From the NCBI RefSeq assembly GCF_902459665.1, contig NZ_CABPSL010000011.1, forward strand, positions 102,562-166,561: 64,000 nt of DNA. The letters run 5' to 3'. The translations under genes were made by a program, and so were the position numbers. This DNA is from Pandoraea cepalis. Its GTDB lineage: Bacteria; Pseudomonadota; Gammaproteobacteria; Burkholderiales; Burkholderiaceae. Positions 26,436 to 36,174 of the stretch are shown here, piece by piece. Below the pieces are notes generated by a model. The model ran no database searches, was not told the DNA's origin, and saw only the letters and a list, made by a program, of their open reading frames with translations. Numbering within the stretch: the first letter of the stretch is position 1; each line of letters starts with the position of its first letter.

Positions 26436-27914
26436 ATGGACAGTTTCGATCCCGCGCAGGTGGGTATTCCCACCGGTCATTTCATCGACGGCAAGTTAGT
26501 GGAAGCCGGTGGCACCCCACTGGACGTCATCTGCCCGTCGAGCGGTCGCCCCTACGCCGACCTCTCGCTCGCCTCACCCGACACGGTAGCCCGCGCGGCA
26601 GACGGCGCATGGCACGCCTTTCGCCACAGCGGTTGGGCCACCTGCGCACCGCGCGAGCGCGCGCGCGTGCTGCGTCGCCTCGCCGATCTCGTCGAGTCCG
26701 ACGTGCGCACACTCGCGCCGCTGGAGGCCATCGGCTCTACGCGCCCGGTCCGCGAAACGGCGGCCTGGGACGTGCCCTACACCGCCGAGTGCCTACGCTT
26801 TTACGCGGAGCACGCCGACAAACATGGGGGCGAGCTGGCGGCCACCGACCCGGCACACCTCGGCATGACGATCACCGAGCCGATCGGCGTCGTGGCGGCC
26901 ATTGCACCGTGGAACTTCCCGCTTGTCATGGCCGCCTGGAAGATCGCCCCAGCGCTGGCGGCGGGCAACGCGGTCGTGCTCAAGCCGTCGGAGATGACAC
27001 CGTTCTCGGTACTGCGTCTTGCCGAACTGGCCATACAGGCGGGCGTCCCGGCCAATAACTTCAACGTCGTGCAGGGAGACGGCAGGACGACCGGCGACGC
27101 ACTCGTACGCCACCCACGCGTCGGAAAAGTCACCTTTACCGGATCCACGCGGACCGGGGCCGCCATCATGGCGGCCTGCGCCCAATCGGGGACCAAGCCC
27201 GTGACGCTCGAACTGGGCGGCAAGAGTCCACAAGTGGTCTTTGCCGATGTGCCCGATCTCGACGCAGTCGCACGACGCGTTGCGATGGGCATCACCGGCA
27301 ATGCGGGCCAAGTGTGCAACGCAGGCTCCAGGCTTGTGGTCGAAGCGGGCATCGCCGGCGCACTGCTCGAAAAGCTGCGCGCCATCTTCGCGTCACTGCA
27401 TCCGGGCGCCACGTGGTCGGCGGGCACAACGCTATCGCCCATCATCAGCGAAGCCCAGGTGCAGCGCATCGACGCGCTTGTCGCGCGGGCACGCGACGCA
27501 GGCGCCAGCGTGTACTGCGGCGCCGAGCGCGCGACCGCTTATCAGAATGGCGCTTGGTATACCCCCACCGTCTTGACCGGCGTTACGCCGCACGCTGAGA
27601 TCGTGCGCGAGGAGGTGTTCGGCCCGGTGCTCACGGTGCAGACGTTCACTTCGGAAGAAGAAGCATTGCAACTGGCGCAGCACGACGACTACGGACTGGC
27701 GGCGGGCGTTCACACGGCCAACCTGGGGTGCGCCTTGCGCATGGTGCGCGGCATCGACGCGGGCAACATCTGGGTCAACCGTTACGGCCGGTCGTCGGAC
27801 TTCGTGCTCCCCACGGGCGGCTTCAAGCGCTCCGGCCTGGGCAAGGATCTTGGCCGTCAGGCGTTCGAAGCCAATCTGCGAAGCAAAGCCGTCCTCATCG
27901 ACTTGAACGGATGA
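26436..27914 (+). CDS. NAD-dependent aldehyde dehydrogenase
   Basis: 492 aa. APWNFPLVMAAWKIAPALAAG, catalytic Glu259 (LELGGKSPQ) and nucleophile Cys294 (GQVCNAGSR) place it firmly in the superfamily; it resembles the betaine-aldehyde/gamma-glutamyl-aminobutyraldehyde (PuuC-like) branch. CGGAGAA precedes the start. Located between an amine aminotransferase/GabD set and a PuuB-like oxidase, it may oxidise an aminoaldehyde formed by deamination of a polyamine. The exact aldehyde is inference. Confidence 0.82.
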   Translation: MDSFDPAQVGIPTGHFIDGKLVEAGGTPLDVICPSSGRPYADLSLASPDTVARAADGAWHAFRHSGWATCAPRERARVLRRLADLVESDVRTLAPLEAIGSTRPVRETAAWDVPYTAECLRFYAEHADKHGGELAATDPAHLGMTITEPIGVVAAIAPWNFPLVMAAWKIAPALAAGNAVVLKPSEMTPFSVLRLAELAIQAGVPANNFNVVQGDGRTTGDALVRHPRVGKVTFTGSTRTGAAIMAACAQSGTKPVTLELGGKSPQVVFADVPDLDAVARRVAMGITGNAGQVCNAGSRLVVEAGIAGALLEKLRAIFASLHPGATWSAGTTLSPIISEAQVQRIDALVARARDAGASVYCGAERATAYQNGAWYTPTVLTGVTPHAEIVREEVFGPVLTVQTFTSEEEALQLAQHDDYGLAAGVHTANLGCALRMVRGIDAGNIWVNRYGRSSDFVLPTGGFKRSGLGKDLGRQAFEANLRSKAVLIDLNG

Positions 27915-28224
27915 GCGTCTGGTGTTCGCGTTTGCCGCAGCGCCTTGTCGCCCAGCGTTGATGCGGGTTAACACGGCATCGGAAAAGCACAAAGCATTTC
28001 GTGCTGTTCATGCCCCCCAAAACGCATCGAATTCTATTTTTGCCTTGGATATTTCAACGCCAAGCCGAGATTTTGACCTGATTTAATTTTTCACAGGGAC
28101 GTCGCAGATCGCGCATCAGGCCGCAAGCCCGCTTCGCCATTCTCGACCCACGCCGGACCGCTTTGACGCAATCCCTTTTGCCCAAGAATCCCCCGGGATT
28201 CGCCTTACACAGAGGATAAAGATC
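27915..28224. other. 310-bp intergenic region before the HAD gene
   Basis: No gene is supported. The part from 27980 to 28095 is clearly more AT-rich than the flanks and probably contains the promoter of the oxidase/ABC operon. An inverted repeat AGCAC-N10-GTGCT lies at 27986-28005, a possible operator. The HAD start is preceded by AGAGGATAAA. Confidence 0.45.
27986..28005. promoter_or_regulatory. Inverted repeat, possible operator of the oxidase/ABC operon
   Basis: AGCAC and GTGCT arms separated by ten bases (AAAGCATTTC), which are themselves nearly symmetric. It lies about 220 bp upstream of the HAD gene in an AT-rich stretch. The regulator could be the AraC-type protein at the end of the operon, but that is a guess. 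Confidence 0.35.
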
Positions 28225-28893
28225 ATGATCGACTTCGAGCCGAAATTCATTACCTTCGACTGCTACGGCACGCTGGTCAAATTCCGCATGGCCGACATGG
28301 CCCGCGAGATTTACGGCAACCGTCTGCAGGGCGAGGCGCTCGAGAATTTCGTCAAGGTGTTTGCCGCCTATCGTCGCGATGAAGTTCTCGGCGCATGGAA
28401 GCCGTATCGCGACGTCGTCGTCGATTCGGTGCGCCGCACCTGCGAACGCACCGGCGTGGTGTTCAACGTCGACGAGGCCGAACAATTCTATCTGGCCGTG
28501 CCGACCTGGGGTCCGCACCCTGATGTGCCGGAAGGCCTCTCGCGCCTGGCCAAGAAGTACAAGCTGGTGGGCCTGACGAACGCCGCGAACGAACAGATCA
28601 TGAGCAATATCGAGAAGCTGGGGGCCCCCTTCCACGCCGTGATCACCGCCGAAGAGGTCGGCGCTTACAAGCCTCGCATGCAGGGCTTCGAGTACATGTT
28701 CAAGAAGCTCGGCGTGCAACCGCACGAAATTCTGCACGTCTCGTCGAGCCCGCGCTACGACCTGATGACGGCCCACGACCTCGGTATCAAGCACAAGGCC
28801 ATGGTGCTGCGTGGCCACGAACCCGAAGCGCCGTTCTACGAATACACGCCGGTCAAGGACATCATCGATCTTGCCGTGCAGCTCGGGTTGTAA
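28225..28893 (+). CDS. HAD superfamily hydrolase, haloacid dehalogenase type II-like
   Basis: 222 aa, cytoplasmic. Motif I is FDCYGTLV with nucleophile Asp12; motif II is GLTNAAN; motif III lysine is in GAYKPRM; the last motif is SSSPRYDLMTAHDLG. Length and first motif match L-2-haloacid dehalogenases, but where these enzymes have SSNAWD the asparagine is not found and one residue is added, so true dehalogenation is doubtful. First gene of a long same-strand run with a PuuB-like oxidase, ABC importer and dehydrogenase. Confidence 0.8.
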   Translation: MIDFEPKFITFDCYGTLVKFRMADMAREIYGNRLQGEALENFVKVFAAYRRDEVLGAWKPYRDVVVDSVRRTCERTGVVFNVDEAEQFYLAVPTWGPHPDVPEGLSRLAKKYKLVGLTNAANEQIMSNIEKLGAPFHAVITAEEVGAYKPRMQGFEYMFKKLGVQPHEILHVSSSPRYDLMTAHDLGIKHKAMVLRGHEPEAPFYEYTPVKDIIDLAVQLGL

Positions 28894-28941
28894 TCGACGC
28901 TTGCGTTGCCCTTCCCTGCGGCCTTGGACCCTCGCCCCGAC

Positions 28942-30219
28942 ATGAAACTCGAATCGTACTGGCTCGACACCATTGCACGCTTTACCGGTACCCAGGAGGG
29001 TCCGGTGGAGGGTCGCGCCGACGTGGTGGTGATCGGCGCGGGCTTCACGGGACTGTCCGCTGCGCTGGCGCTGAGCCAGCGCGGTGCAACGGTCACCGTG
29101 CTCGATGCGGGCGCTGTCGGCGCGGGGGCATCCGGTCGCAACGGCGGCCACTGCAACACCGGCGTGGCGCAGGACTACGTCGCGCTCACGGCGCAACTCG
29201 GTGCCGAGCGTGCGCGGGCCTGCTATCGCGCCTATGCGGCGGCCGTCGACACCGTGGAACGTGTGATCCGGGAGGAAGGCATCGACTGCGACTACAGCCG
29301 TCGCGGCAAACTGAAGCTGGCCGCCAAGCCTCACCATATGGCGCATCTGGCGGCGACCGCCGAGTTGATCGCGCGCGATGTCGATCCCGACGTTCAACTG
29401 ATCGACCGCGCCGGCATCGGCGCCGAAATCGCCTCGGACGCCTTCCACGGCGGCCTGCTGCAACGCCATGGCGGACAGATGCACATGGGCAAGTTTGCGG
29501 CAGGTCTGGCGTCGGCAGCCGTCCGTCACGGCGCTCGCCTCTACGAACATGCGCCGGTGACACAGATTGCGCGTCAGGGCGACGGGACGTATCGGGTCAA
29601 ATCGGATCGCGGCGAGGTGGTCGCCACGCAAGTCCTCGTCGCCACCGGCCCGTCCCGTCATGGCCCATTCGGTTGGTATCGCCGGCGCATGGCACCGGTC
29701 GGTTCGTTCATCATCGTGACCGAGCCGCTGGGCGCCGCAACGCTCGACCAGCTCCTGCCGAACCGCCGCGCCTACGTCACCAGCCGCCTGATGCACAACT
29801 ACTTCCGCACCACCCCGGATCACCGGCTCGTACTCGGCGGGCGAGCCCGCTTCACCGCGTCGGAGCAACCTTCGGACGAGCGCAGCGGACGCATATTGCG
29901 CGCCAACCTCGCCACGCTGTTCCCGTCGCTCGCGCAGGCACGCATCGACTATTGCTGGGGTGGACTGGTCGACATTACCGCCGACAGGCTGCCGCGCGCC
30001 GGGCAGCACGACGGCATCTATTACTCCATGGGTTACAGCGGTCATGGCACGCAGATGGCCACGCACATGGGGCAAATCATGGCCGATGTGATGAACGGCC
30101 GCGTCGAGGCCAACCCCTGGCGTGAATTCGACTGGCCCGCGATCCCGGGACACACCGGCAAACCGTGGTTCCTGCCGCTTGTCGGCGCGTATTTCCGCAT
30201 CAAAGACATTTTCTATTGA
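28942..30219 (+). CDS. FAD-dependent amine oxidase, PuuB/DadA type
   Basis: 425 aa. The ADP-binding motif VVVIGAGFTGLSAALAL (about 28-44), then GAGASGRNGGHCN and the C-terminal GYSGHGTQMATHMG agree with gamma-glutamylputrescine oxidase-like members of the DAO family, which oxidise secondary or primary amines with oxygen. ATG 28942 is chosen over an upstream TTG because it gives the family N-terminus. Likely acts on the amine or opine imported by the ABC system next to it. Confidence 0.83.
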   Translation: MKLESYWLDTIARFTGTQEGPVEGRADVVVIGAGFTGLSAALALSQRGATVTVLDAGAVGAGASGRNGGHCNTGVAQDYVALTAQLGAERARACYRAYAAAVDTVERVIREEGIDCDYSRRGKLKLAAKPHHMAHLAATAELIARDVDPDVQLIDRAGIGAEIASDAFHGGLLQRHGGQMHMGKFAAGLASAAVRHGARLYEHAPVTQIARQGDGTYRVKSDRGEVVATQVLVATGPSRHGPFGWYRRRMAPVGSFIIVTEPLGAATLDQLLPNRRAYVTSRLMHNYFRTTPDHRLVLGGRARFTASEQPSDERSGRILRANLATLFPSLAQARIDYCWGGLVDITADRLPRAGQHDGIYYSMGYSGHGTQMATHMGQIMADVMNGRVEANPWREFDWPAIPGHTGKPWFLPLVGAYFRIKDIFY

Positions 30220-30293
30220 TTGACCCGGCGCGCAATCGCCGATGAAGGCTGGCAGTCCTGATCCCTCGGCAACCCCACAAGTGGAGATGTGCA

Positions 30294-31907
30294 ATGAATT
30301 CAGATAAAACGGTCAACGGTGTCGACCTGAGCGCAGCACCGGACGAGAACCTGAGTCAGCGCGGCGCGCAGCGCCGGGATCTGCTGCGCGCGATGGCCGC
30401 CAGCGGGCTGCTGACCCTGACCGGCACGGGCCTGCTGAGTGTGAGCGGTCAGGCCTTTGCCCAGACGCCGAAGCGCGGCGGCAAGATTCGCGTCGCCACG
30501 CAATCGGCGTCGGCCGCCGATACGCTCGATCCGGCCAAGGGCGCGCTCGCTACCGACTACGTCCGTGCCAACATGATCTACAACGGGTTGACCGAACTGG
30601 ATTCGAAGCTTGGCGCCCAGCTTGCGCTCGCTCAGTCGATCGATACGAAGGACGCCAAGGTCTGGGTGATCAAACTGCGCAGCGGCGTGCAATTCCACGA
30701 CGGCAAGCCCCTGACGCCGGCCGACGTCACGTATTCGATCCTGCGGCACAAGGACCCCGCGACCGCGTCCAAGGCGAAAACGCTGGCCGACCAAATCAAG
30801 GAAGCGAAGGCGACCGGGCCCAACGAGGTGACCATCACGCTCGAAGGCCCGAACGCCGACCTGCCGGTGATTCTCGCCACCTCGCACTTCCTCATCATCA
30901 AGGACGGCACCAAGGACTTCACGACGGCCGTGGGTACGGGACCGTTCAAGGTGAAAGAGTTCTCGCCAGGGGTACGCACCGTCGGGGTGCGCAACGAGAA
31001 GTATTGGAAGTCCGGACAGCCTTATCTCGACGAGATCGAGCTGATCGGCATCGGCGACGAATCGGCCCGCGTGAACGCCCTGCTCTCCGGCGACGTCCAG
31101 TTGATCAACGCCGTGAGTGCGCGCTCGACCGAGCGTATCAAGACCACACCGGGATACACGGTGCTCGAAACCAAGACGGGGCAATACACCGACCTGATCA
31201 TGCGTGACGAGGGCGGCATCACCGGCAACACGGATTTCCGCCGGGGCATGATGCATCTGTTCGACCGCGAGCAGATCCGGAAGACCGTATTCCGCGGCTT
31301 TGGTGCGATCGGCAACGACCAGCCCATCGACCCGAGCAACAAGTACTACATGGCCGGACTGCCGCAACGGACCTACGACCCCGAGAAGGCGGCCTGGTAC
31401 TTCAAAAAGGCCAACCTGCCCACGGCGCCGCTTCAGGTCTACGCCACGCCCGCCGCCGAAGGGTCGGTCGAAATGGCGATGATGCTTCAGCAAATCGGCC
31501 CGAAGGCCGGCCTGAATCTGCAGATCACCCGCGTACCGGCCGATGGCTATTGGTCGAACCACTGGATGAAGCACCCGCTCACTTTCGGTTCGGTGAATGC
31601 TCGCCCGAGCGCCGACGTACTGCTCACACAGTTCTTCCGCTCGGATGCCCCGTGGAACGAAGCGAACTGGAAGAACCCCAAGTTCGATCAGTTGCTCCTT
31701 GCCGCACGTGGCGAACCCGACGATGCGAAACGCAAGGCGCTCTATGGCGACATTCAGACGCTGATTCACCAGGACGGCGGCATCGGCATTCCCATGTTCC
31801 TCTCGTCACTCGACGCCCACACCACCAAGCTCAAGGGATTGGGGTCGATCCCGCTGGCCGGTCTCATGGGCTTCGCCTTCGCGGAACATGTCTGGCTCGA
31901 CGCCTGA
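30294..31907 (+). CDS. ABC transporter substrate-binding protein, peptide/opine family 5
   Basis: 537 aa, extracytoplasmic solute-binding protein family 5. The N-terminus has a twin-arginine signal (QRRDLLRAMAASGLL, Arg27-Arg28, cut near AFAQT), so it is probably folded before export to the periplasm. The core has LRSGVQFHDGKPLTPADV, the family's hallmark. Ligands in this family are oligopeptides, nickel, or opines and other amino-acid conjugates. Position between a PuuB-like oxidase and an amine dehydrogenase favours a secondary amine or opine. Confidence 0.88.
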   Translation: MNSDKTVNGVDLSAAPDENLSQRGAQRRDLLRAMAASGLLTLTGTGLLSVSGQAFAQTPKRGGKIRVATQSASAADTLDPAKGALATDYVRANMIYNGLTELDSKLGAQLALAQSIDTKDAKVWVIKLRSGVQFHDGKPLTPADVTYSILRHKDPATASKAKTLADQIKEAKATGPNEVTITLEGPNADLPVILATSHFLIIKDGTKDFTTAVGTGPFKVKEFSPGVRTVGVRNEKYWKSGQPYLDEIELIGIGDESARVNALLSGDVQLINAVSARSTERIKTTPGYTVLETKTGQYTDLIMRDEGGITGNTDFRRGMMHLFDREQIRKTVFRGFGAIGNDQPIDPSNKYYMAGLPQRTYDPEKAAWYFKKANLPTAPLQVYATPAAEGSVEMAMMLQQIGPKAGLNLQITRVPADGYWSNHWMKHPLTFGSVNARPSADVLLTQFFRSDAPWNEANWKNPKFDQLLLAARGEPDDAKRKALYGDIQTLIHQDGGIGIPMFLSSLDAHTTKLKGLGSIPLAGLMGFAFAEHVWLDA

Positions 31908-32022
31908 GATTGACCGAGCGCTGCAGCAGTAAGCGGGCGATGCGCGCCGCCAGGCACGGCGCGCATCAGTCTGACACCGTCGTTTCCCCACGAACGGCGT
32001 CGTATAACGGGAGAGGTTTCCG

Positions 32023-32979
32023 ATGAAATCCCAGGTGCAACGACTTATCGCGGCGCGCTTCGGCCTGGCCTTGCTGACACTGGTGCTGGTGTCCGCAATC
32101 GTATTCACGATCACGGCCCTGCTGCCGGGCGATGCCGCCCAGATGGCGCTCGGTCAGGCCGCGACCCCCGAAGCCGTCACCGCGCTGCGTCACCAGCTCG
32201 GCCTCGATCAGCCTGCGGTGACCCGCTACTTCCAGTGGCTCGTTCACATGAGCGCGGGCAACTTCGGCGAATCGATGTCGAACAATCTGCCGGTCGCGCA
32301 ACTCATCGCCAGCCGTCTGCCCAACTCGCTCGTTCTCGCTGCCCTGACCACGCTCGTCTCGGTGCCGCTGGCGCTGGCCATCGGCATCGCCGCCGCCATG
32401 TGGCGCGGCTCGCTGCTCGATCGGGTCCTCAATATCCTGACGCTCTCGGCGGTGGCCGTGCCGGAATTTCTGGTCGCCACCATCGCCGTGCTGATCTTCG
32501 CCGTCAAGCTGCGCTGGCTGCCGGCACTGTCGTATTTGTCGTCCGTCAATTCGTTCGACGATCTGGTTCGGATCTACGCCATGCCGGTCATGACCCTGTG
32601 CTGCGTGATCGTGGCCCAGATGGCGCGAATGACACGCGCCGCGGTGATCGATCAGTTGAGTTCGTCATACGTGGAGATGGCCATCCTCAAGGGGGCGTCG
32701 CCCATGCGCGTCGTCTGGCGACACGTGCTTCCGAACGCCATCGGCCCAATCGCCAACGTGGTCGCCCTGAGCCTGTCGTATCTGTTCGGCGGCGTGGTGA
32801 TCGTCGAGACGATCTTCAATTACCCGGGCCTCGCCAGTTTGCTGGTCGACGCCGTCACCAACCGCGATCTGCCGCTCGTACAAGGCTGCGTCATGGTGTT
32901 CTGCGCGGCCTATCTCTTGCTCGTGTTGATCGCCGATCTGTGTGCGGTCGTCTCCAATCCGAGGCTGCGTCAACGATGA
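32023..32979 (+). CDS. ABC transporter permease, DppB type
   Basis: 318 aa, six predicted membrane helices. QRLIAARFGLALLTLVLVS and LPGDAAQMALGQ open the protein as in DppB/OppB, and the EMAILKGASPMRVVWRHVLPNA segment is the EAA loop that contacts the ATPase. Its stop overlaps the next start by four bases (ATGA), so translation of the two permeases is probably coupled. Confidence 0.9.
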   Translation: MKSQVQRLIAARFGLALLTLVLVSAIVFTITALLPGDAAQMALGQAATPEAVTALRHQLGLDQPAVTRYFQWLVHMSAGNFGESMSNNLPVAQLIASRLPNSLVLAALTTLVSVPLALAIGIAAAMWRGSLLDRVLNILTLSAVAVPEFLVATIAVLIFAVKLRWLPALSYLSSVNSFDDLVRIYAMPVMTLCCVIVAQMARMTRAAVIDQLSSSYVEMAILKGASPMRVVWRHVLPNAIGPIANVVALSLSYLFGGVVIVETIFNYPGLASLLVDAVTNRDLPLVQGCVMVFCAAYLLLVLIADLCAVVSNPRLRQR

Positions 32980-33920
32980 ATCCGATTTCTCGCCCACCTG
33001 TCAGCCCCGCGGAAACCCTGCCGCCCGCCCTGCCCGCCCCTGCGGCGCCCGACACCGTCACCTCGCCTGCGGCCTCTCGATCGAGCCGCTTCGCCGGTCT
33101 GCGCGAACGCGTCTCCTGGCTTGGCATGATTGGTGCGGCGCTGGTGCTGTTCTGGCTGGTCATCGCCTGCATCGGCCCGCTGATCGCGCCGCATCCGGGC
33201 GGCGCCTTCACGTCGGCCGATGTCTTCGCGAGCTACAGCGCAGCGTATCCGCTCGGTACCGACTACCTCGGGCGCGACATACTCAGCCGAATTCTTATCG
33301 GCACGCGCTTTACCGTCGGCATCGCCCTGGCGGCCGCCGTGCTCGCCAGCACGGCGGGCACCTGCTTCGGCCTGTGTGCGGCGGTCGCGCCGCGCTGGGT
33401 GGACGAGGTGCTCTCGCGCGTGTTCGATGCGCTGGTGTCCATCCCGAGCAAAGTGCTGGCGCTCGTCGTCATCGCGGCGTTCGGCTCCGGCAACACGCTC
33501 CTGATTCTGGTCACCGCGTTTGCCTATATTCCGGGCGCATTTCGTATCTCGCGTTCGCTGGCGGTAAATCTCATGACGCTCGAATACGTGCAGGTCGCCC
33601 GCGCTCGCGGTGAAAAGCTGCTCTACATCGCCCGCGTGGAAGTACTGCCGAACATGATTCATCCGATGCTGGCCGACTTCGGGCTGCGCTTCGTGTTCAT
33701 CGTGCTGCTGCTCTCCGGCCTGTCGTTTCTCGGCCTCGGCGTGCAACCGCCAAACGCCGATTGGGGCTCGCTGGTCCGCGAAAACATCGGCGGCCTGGCC
33801 GAAGGCTCTCCCGCCGTGCTCATGCCGGCCCTGGCGATCGCCTCGCTGACCATCGGGGTGAACCTGCTGATCGACAATCTTCGCCGGCGCGGTGCGTTCG
33901 GCACCGGAGCACCGAAATGA
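32976..33920 (+). CDS. ABC transporter permease, DppC type
   Basis: 314 aa inner-membrane subunit. A proline-rich cytoplasmic N-terminus of about 45 residues is followed by the membrane domain; HPLGTD-like YPLGTDYLGRDILSR and the EAA loop EYVQVARARGEKLLYIARVEVLPN are typical of DppC/OppC. The start at ATG 32976 overlaps the preceding stop, and its own stop overlaps the ATPase start (33917). Confidence 0.9.
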   Translation: MNPISRPPVSPAETLPPALPAPAAPDTVTSPAASRSSRFAGLRERVSWLGMIGAALVLFWLVIACIGPLIAPHPGGAFTSADVFASYSAAYPLGTDYLGRDILSRILIGTRFTVGIALAAAVLASTAGTCFGLCAAVAPRWVDEVLSRVFDALVSIPSKVLALVVIAAFGSGNTLLILVTAFAYIPGAFRISRSLAVNLMTLEYVQVARARGEKLLYIARVEVLPNMIHPMLADFGLRFVFIVLLLSGLSFLGLGVQPPNADWGSLVRENIGGLAEGSPAVLMPALAIASLTIGVNLLIDNLRRRGAFGTGAPK

Positions 33921-35803
33921 CGATGCAGCCCCCAGCAGGCACCTCGTGCCCACCCGTGATGATCGACGTTCGCGGTCTGCGCGTCGTGGCCCGCAGCCGA
34001 GGGGTCACCACGGAGATCGTACGCGGCGTAGATTTTTCGGTGCGGCGAGGCGAAGTCCTCGCACTCATCGGTGAATCCGGTTCCGGCAAAACGACCATCG
34101 CGCTGTCCTTGTTAGGGTATGCCCGCAACGGCTGCGACATCGCGGGGGGGCAGATCCGGATCGGCGACGTCGACGTACTCTCGCTCGACGACCGGGGTCG
34201 GCGTGCGCTTCGTGCTCGCACGGTCGCCTACGTGGCGCAAAGCGCCTCGGCGGGCTTCAACCCGGCACGCACGATCATGGATCAGGTGATCGAACCCGCC
34301 CTGCTTCATAAAACCGCCACGGCGGCGCAAGCGCGCGTGAAGGCCGTCGAGTTGTTCAGGGCGCTGGCGTTGCCGTCACCGCAGACCATTGGCGAGCGGT
34401 ATCCGCACCAGGTCTCGGGTGGGCAGTTGCAACGATTGATGGCCGCCATGGCGCTGATCACCGATCCGGCCGTGGTGGTGTTCGATGAGCCGACCACCGC
34501 GCTCGACGTCACGACCCAGATCGAAGTCCTCGCCGCGTTCAAGAAGGTGATTCGCGAGTTGGGCACCACGGCGGTGTATGTCTCGCACGATCTCGCCGTC
34601 GTGGCGCAGATGGCCGATCAGATCGTCGTGCTCAACGGCGGCACGGTCCGCGAGATCGGTGCGACCGCGAAAATACTGCGCAGCCCCGACGATGCCTACA
34701 CCCGCGAGTTGCTCGCCGCACGCCGCCACGACGATCTGTCGGTCGCAAGCGCGGCACGCAGCGACACGCCCGCCCCGCCGCTGCTCGAAATTCGCGGGCT
34801 GCACGCGGGATACGGCAGTCGCGACCGGCATGGCCTGCCGGCGACGCGCGTGCTCGACGATGTCAGTCTTCGCATCGCCAAAGGCAGCGCGCTGGGCGTG
34901 ATCGGCGAATCGGGTTCCGGAAAAACGACGTTGGCCCGCGTGGTCGCGGGCCTGGTACCCCGCGCGCGCGGCGAAGTATGGTTCGACGGCCAGCCGCTGC
35001 CCGATTCGTTGAGCGAGCGCAACGCCGAGCACTATCGTCGCATCCAGATCGTCTTCCAGAACGCCGACACTGCGCTGAATCCGAGTCACACCATCGCCGA
35101 CATTCTGGCGCGTCCGCTCAAGCTGTACCACGGCCTGCGCGGCAACGCCGCGAAGCAGCGAACGTTGGCGTTGCTCGACCGGGTCCGGCTGCCGGCCACG
35201 CTGCTCGATCGCACACCGGGCGGCTTGTCCGGCGGGCAGAAGCAGCGCGTGAATCTGGCGCGCGCGCTGGCGGCCGAGCCGTCGCTGATCCTTTGCGACG
35301 AAGTCACCTCGGCGCTCGACACGGTCGTGGGCGCCGCGATCATCGATCTGCTCGCGGAACTTCGCCGGGAACTGGGGCTGTCCTATCTCTTCATCAGCCA
35401 CGATATTTCGACGGTGCGGGCGATCTGCGACGAAGTGATGGTGTTGTATGCGGGCCAGCGAGTGGAATCGGGGGCGCGCGAAGTCCTGAGCTCGCCTCCC
35501 TGGCATCCGTATACCCGGATGCTCGTCGAGTCGGTACCGGACTTGCGTCAGGGCTGGCTCGACGAGCGTCGCGCGTGCGTCACGAAGCCCCTCCCGCCCT
35601 TGGCAGCCAGCGCCGACGTGGCGGAATTGTGCGCGTTTCGCGATCGCTGCCCGGTGCGTATCGACGGCAAGTGCAACGTAACGCCCCCGTCGCTCAAATG
35701 GCTCGATAACGGTGCCGCCATTCTTTGCCACCATGCGAGCGGCGACCTCGATGCGCTGCAGGTTGCGCATCGCATGCCACGCGAACCGGAGCTGAGCGCA
35801 TGA
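33917..35803 (+). CDS. Fused dipeptide/opine ABC ATPase (DppD-DppF)
   Basis: 628 aa with two complete ATPase domains. First: Walker A GESGSGKTTIAL, signature VSGGQLQRLM, Walker B VVVFDEPTTALD. Second, from about residue 290: Walker A GESGSGKTTLAR, signature LSGGQKQRVN, Walker B LILCDEVTSALD. A cysteine-rich tail (CAFRDRCPV, KCNV, CHHAS) matches the oligopeptide-ABC C-terminal extension. Fusion of the two usual ATPase subunits is common in this family. Starts and ends in ATGA overlaps with its neighbours. Confidence 0.9.
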   Translation: MTMQPPAGTSCPPVMIDVRGLRVVARSRGVTTEIVRGVDFSVRRGEVLALIGESGSGKTTIALSLLGYARNGCDIAGGQIRIGDVDVLSLDDRGRRALRARTVAYVAQSASAGFNPARTIMDQVIEPALLHKTATAAQARVKAVELFRALALPSPQTIGERYPHQVSGGQLQRLMAAMALITDPAVVVFDEPTTALDVTTQIEVLAAFKKVIRELGTTAVYVSHDLAVVAQMADQIVVLNGGTVREIGATAKILRSPDDAYTRELLAARRHDDLSVASAARSDTPAPPLLEIRGLHAGYGSRDRHGLPATRVLDDVSLRIAKGSALGVIGESGSGKTTLARVVAGLVPRARGEVWFDGQPLPDSLSERNAEHYRRIQIVFQNADTALNPSHTIADILARPLKLYHGLRGNAAKQRTLALLDRVRLPATLLDRTPGGLSGGQKQRVNLARALAAEPSLILCDEVTSALDTVVGAAIIDLLAELRRELGLSYLFISHDISTVRAICDEVMVLYAGQRVESGAREVLSSPPWHPYTRMLVESVPDLRQGWLDERRACVTKPLPPLAASADVAELCAFRDRCPVRIDGKCNVTPPSLKWLDNGAAILCHHASGDLDALQVAHRMPREPELSA

Positions 35804-36174
35804 GCCCCTCGCGAGATCCCTCGCAAGCACGCTTCGTGCGCGTTGCCGAGACCGGGCGCGCGACGGTGTCCTTGCGCGTCGATGCCCGTCCCGTGCAAGC
35901 CTACGAAGGCGATACCGTCATGGTCGCCATTCTGACGACGCAGGGCGGCCTTCGGGATGCCGAATTCGGCCCCGAGCGCCGCGCCGGCTTCTGCGTCATG
36001 GGCGCATGCCAGGACTGCTGGGTCTGGACCCGTACCGGGCAACGGTTACGCGCCTGCACCACGCCCGTAAAGGCCGGCATGGACATCGTCACACGGCTCG
36101 TTCGCGGGGACGACGACACCGCTCCCATGCGCGCGACGACCGGCGGCGAGGAGGCACTATGGCCGCTCGCGTGA
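35800..36174 (+). CDS. (2Fe-2S)-binding subunit of a FAD amine/opine dehydrogenase
   Basis: 124 aa. Plant-ferredoxin-like domain of the HcnA/OoxC type with cysteine spacing C-x4-C-x2-C-x12-C (FCVMGACQDC, then RAC). In opine oxidases, D-hydroxyproline dehydrogenases and hydrogen cyanide synthase this small subunit joins two FAD subunits, both encoded next door. The start overlaps the ATPase stop (ATGA). Confidence 0.85.
   Translation: MSPSRDPSQARFVRVAETGRATVSLRVDARPVQAYEGDTVMVAILTTQGGLRDAEFGPERRAGFCVMGACQDCWVWTRTGQRLRACTTPVKAGMDIVTRLVRGDDDTAPMRATTGGEEALWPLA

Noticed and set aside
28054..30294. Long minus-strand frame opposite the HAD and PuuB-like genes
   Set aside because: It spans two well-supported plus-strand genes and their gap, and has no recognisable motif.
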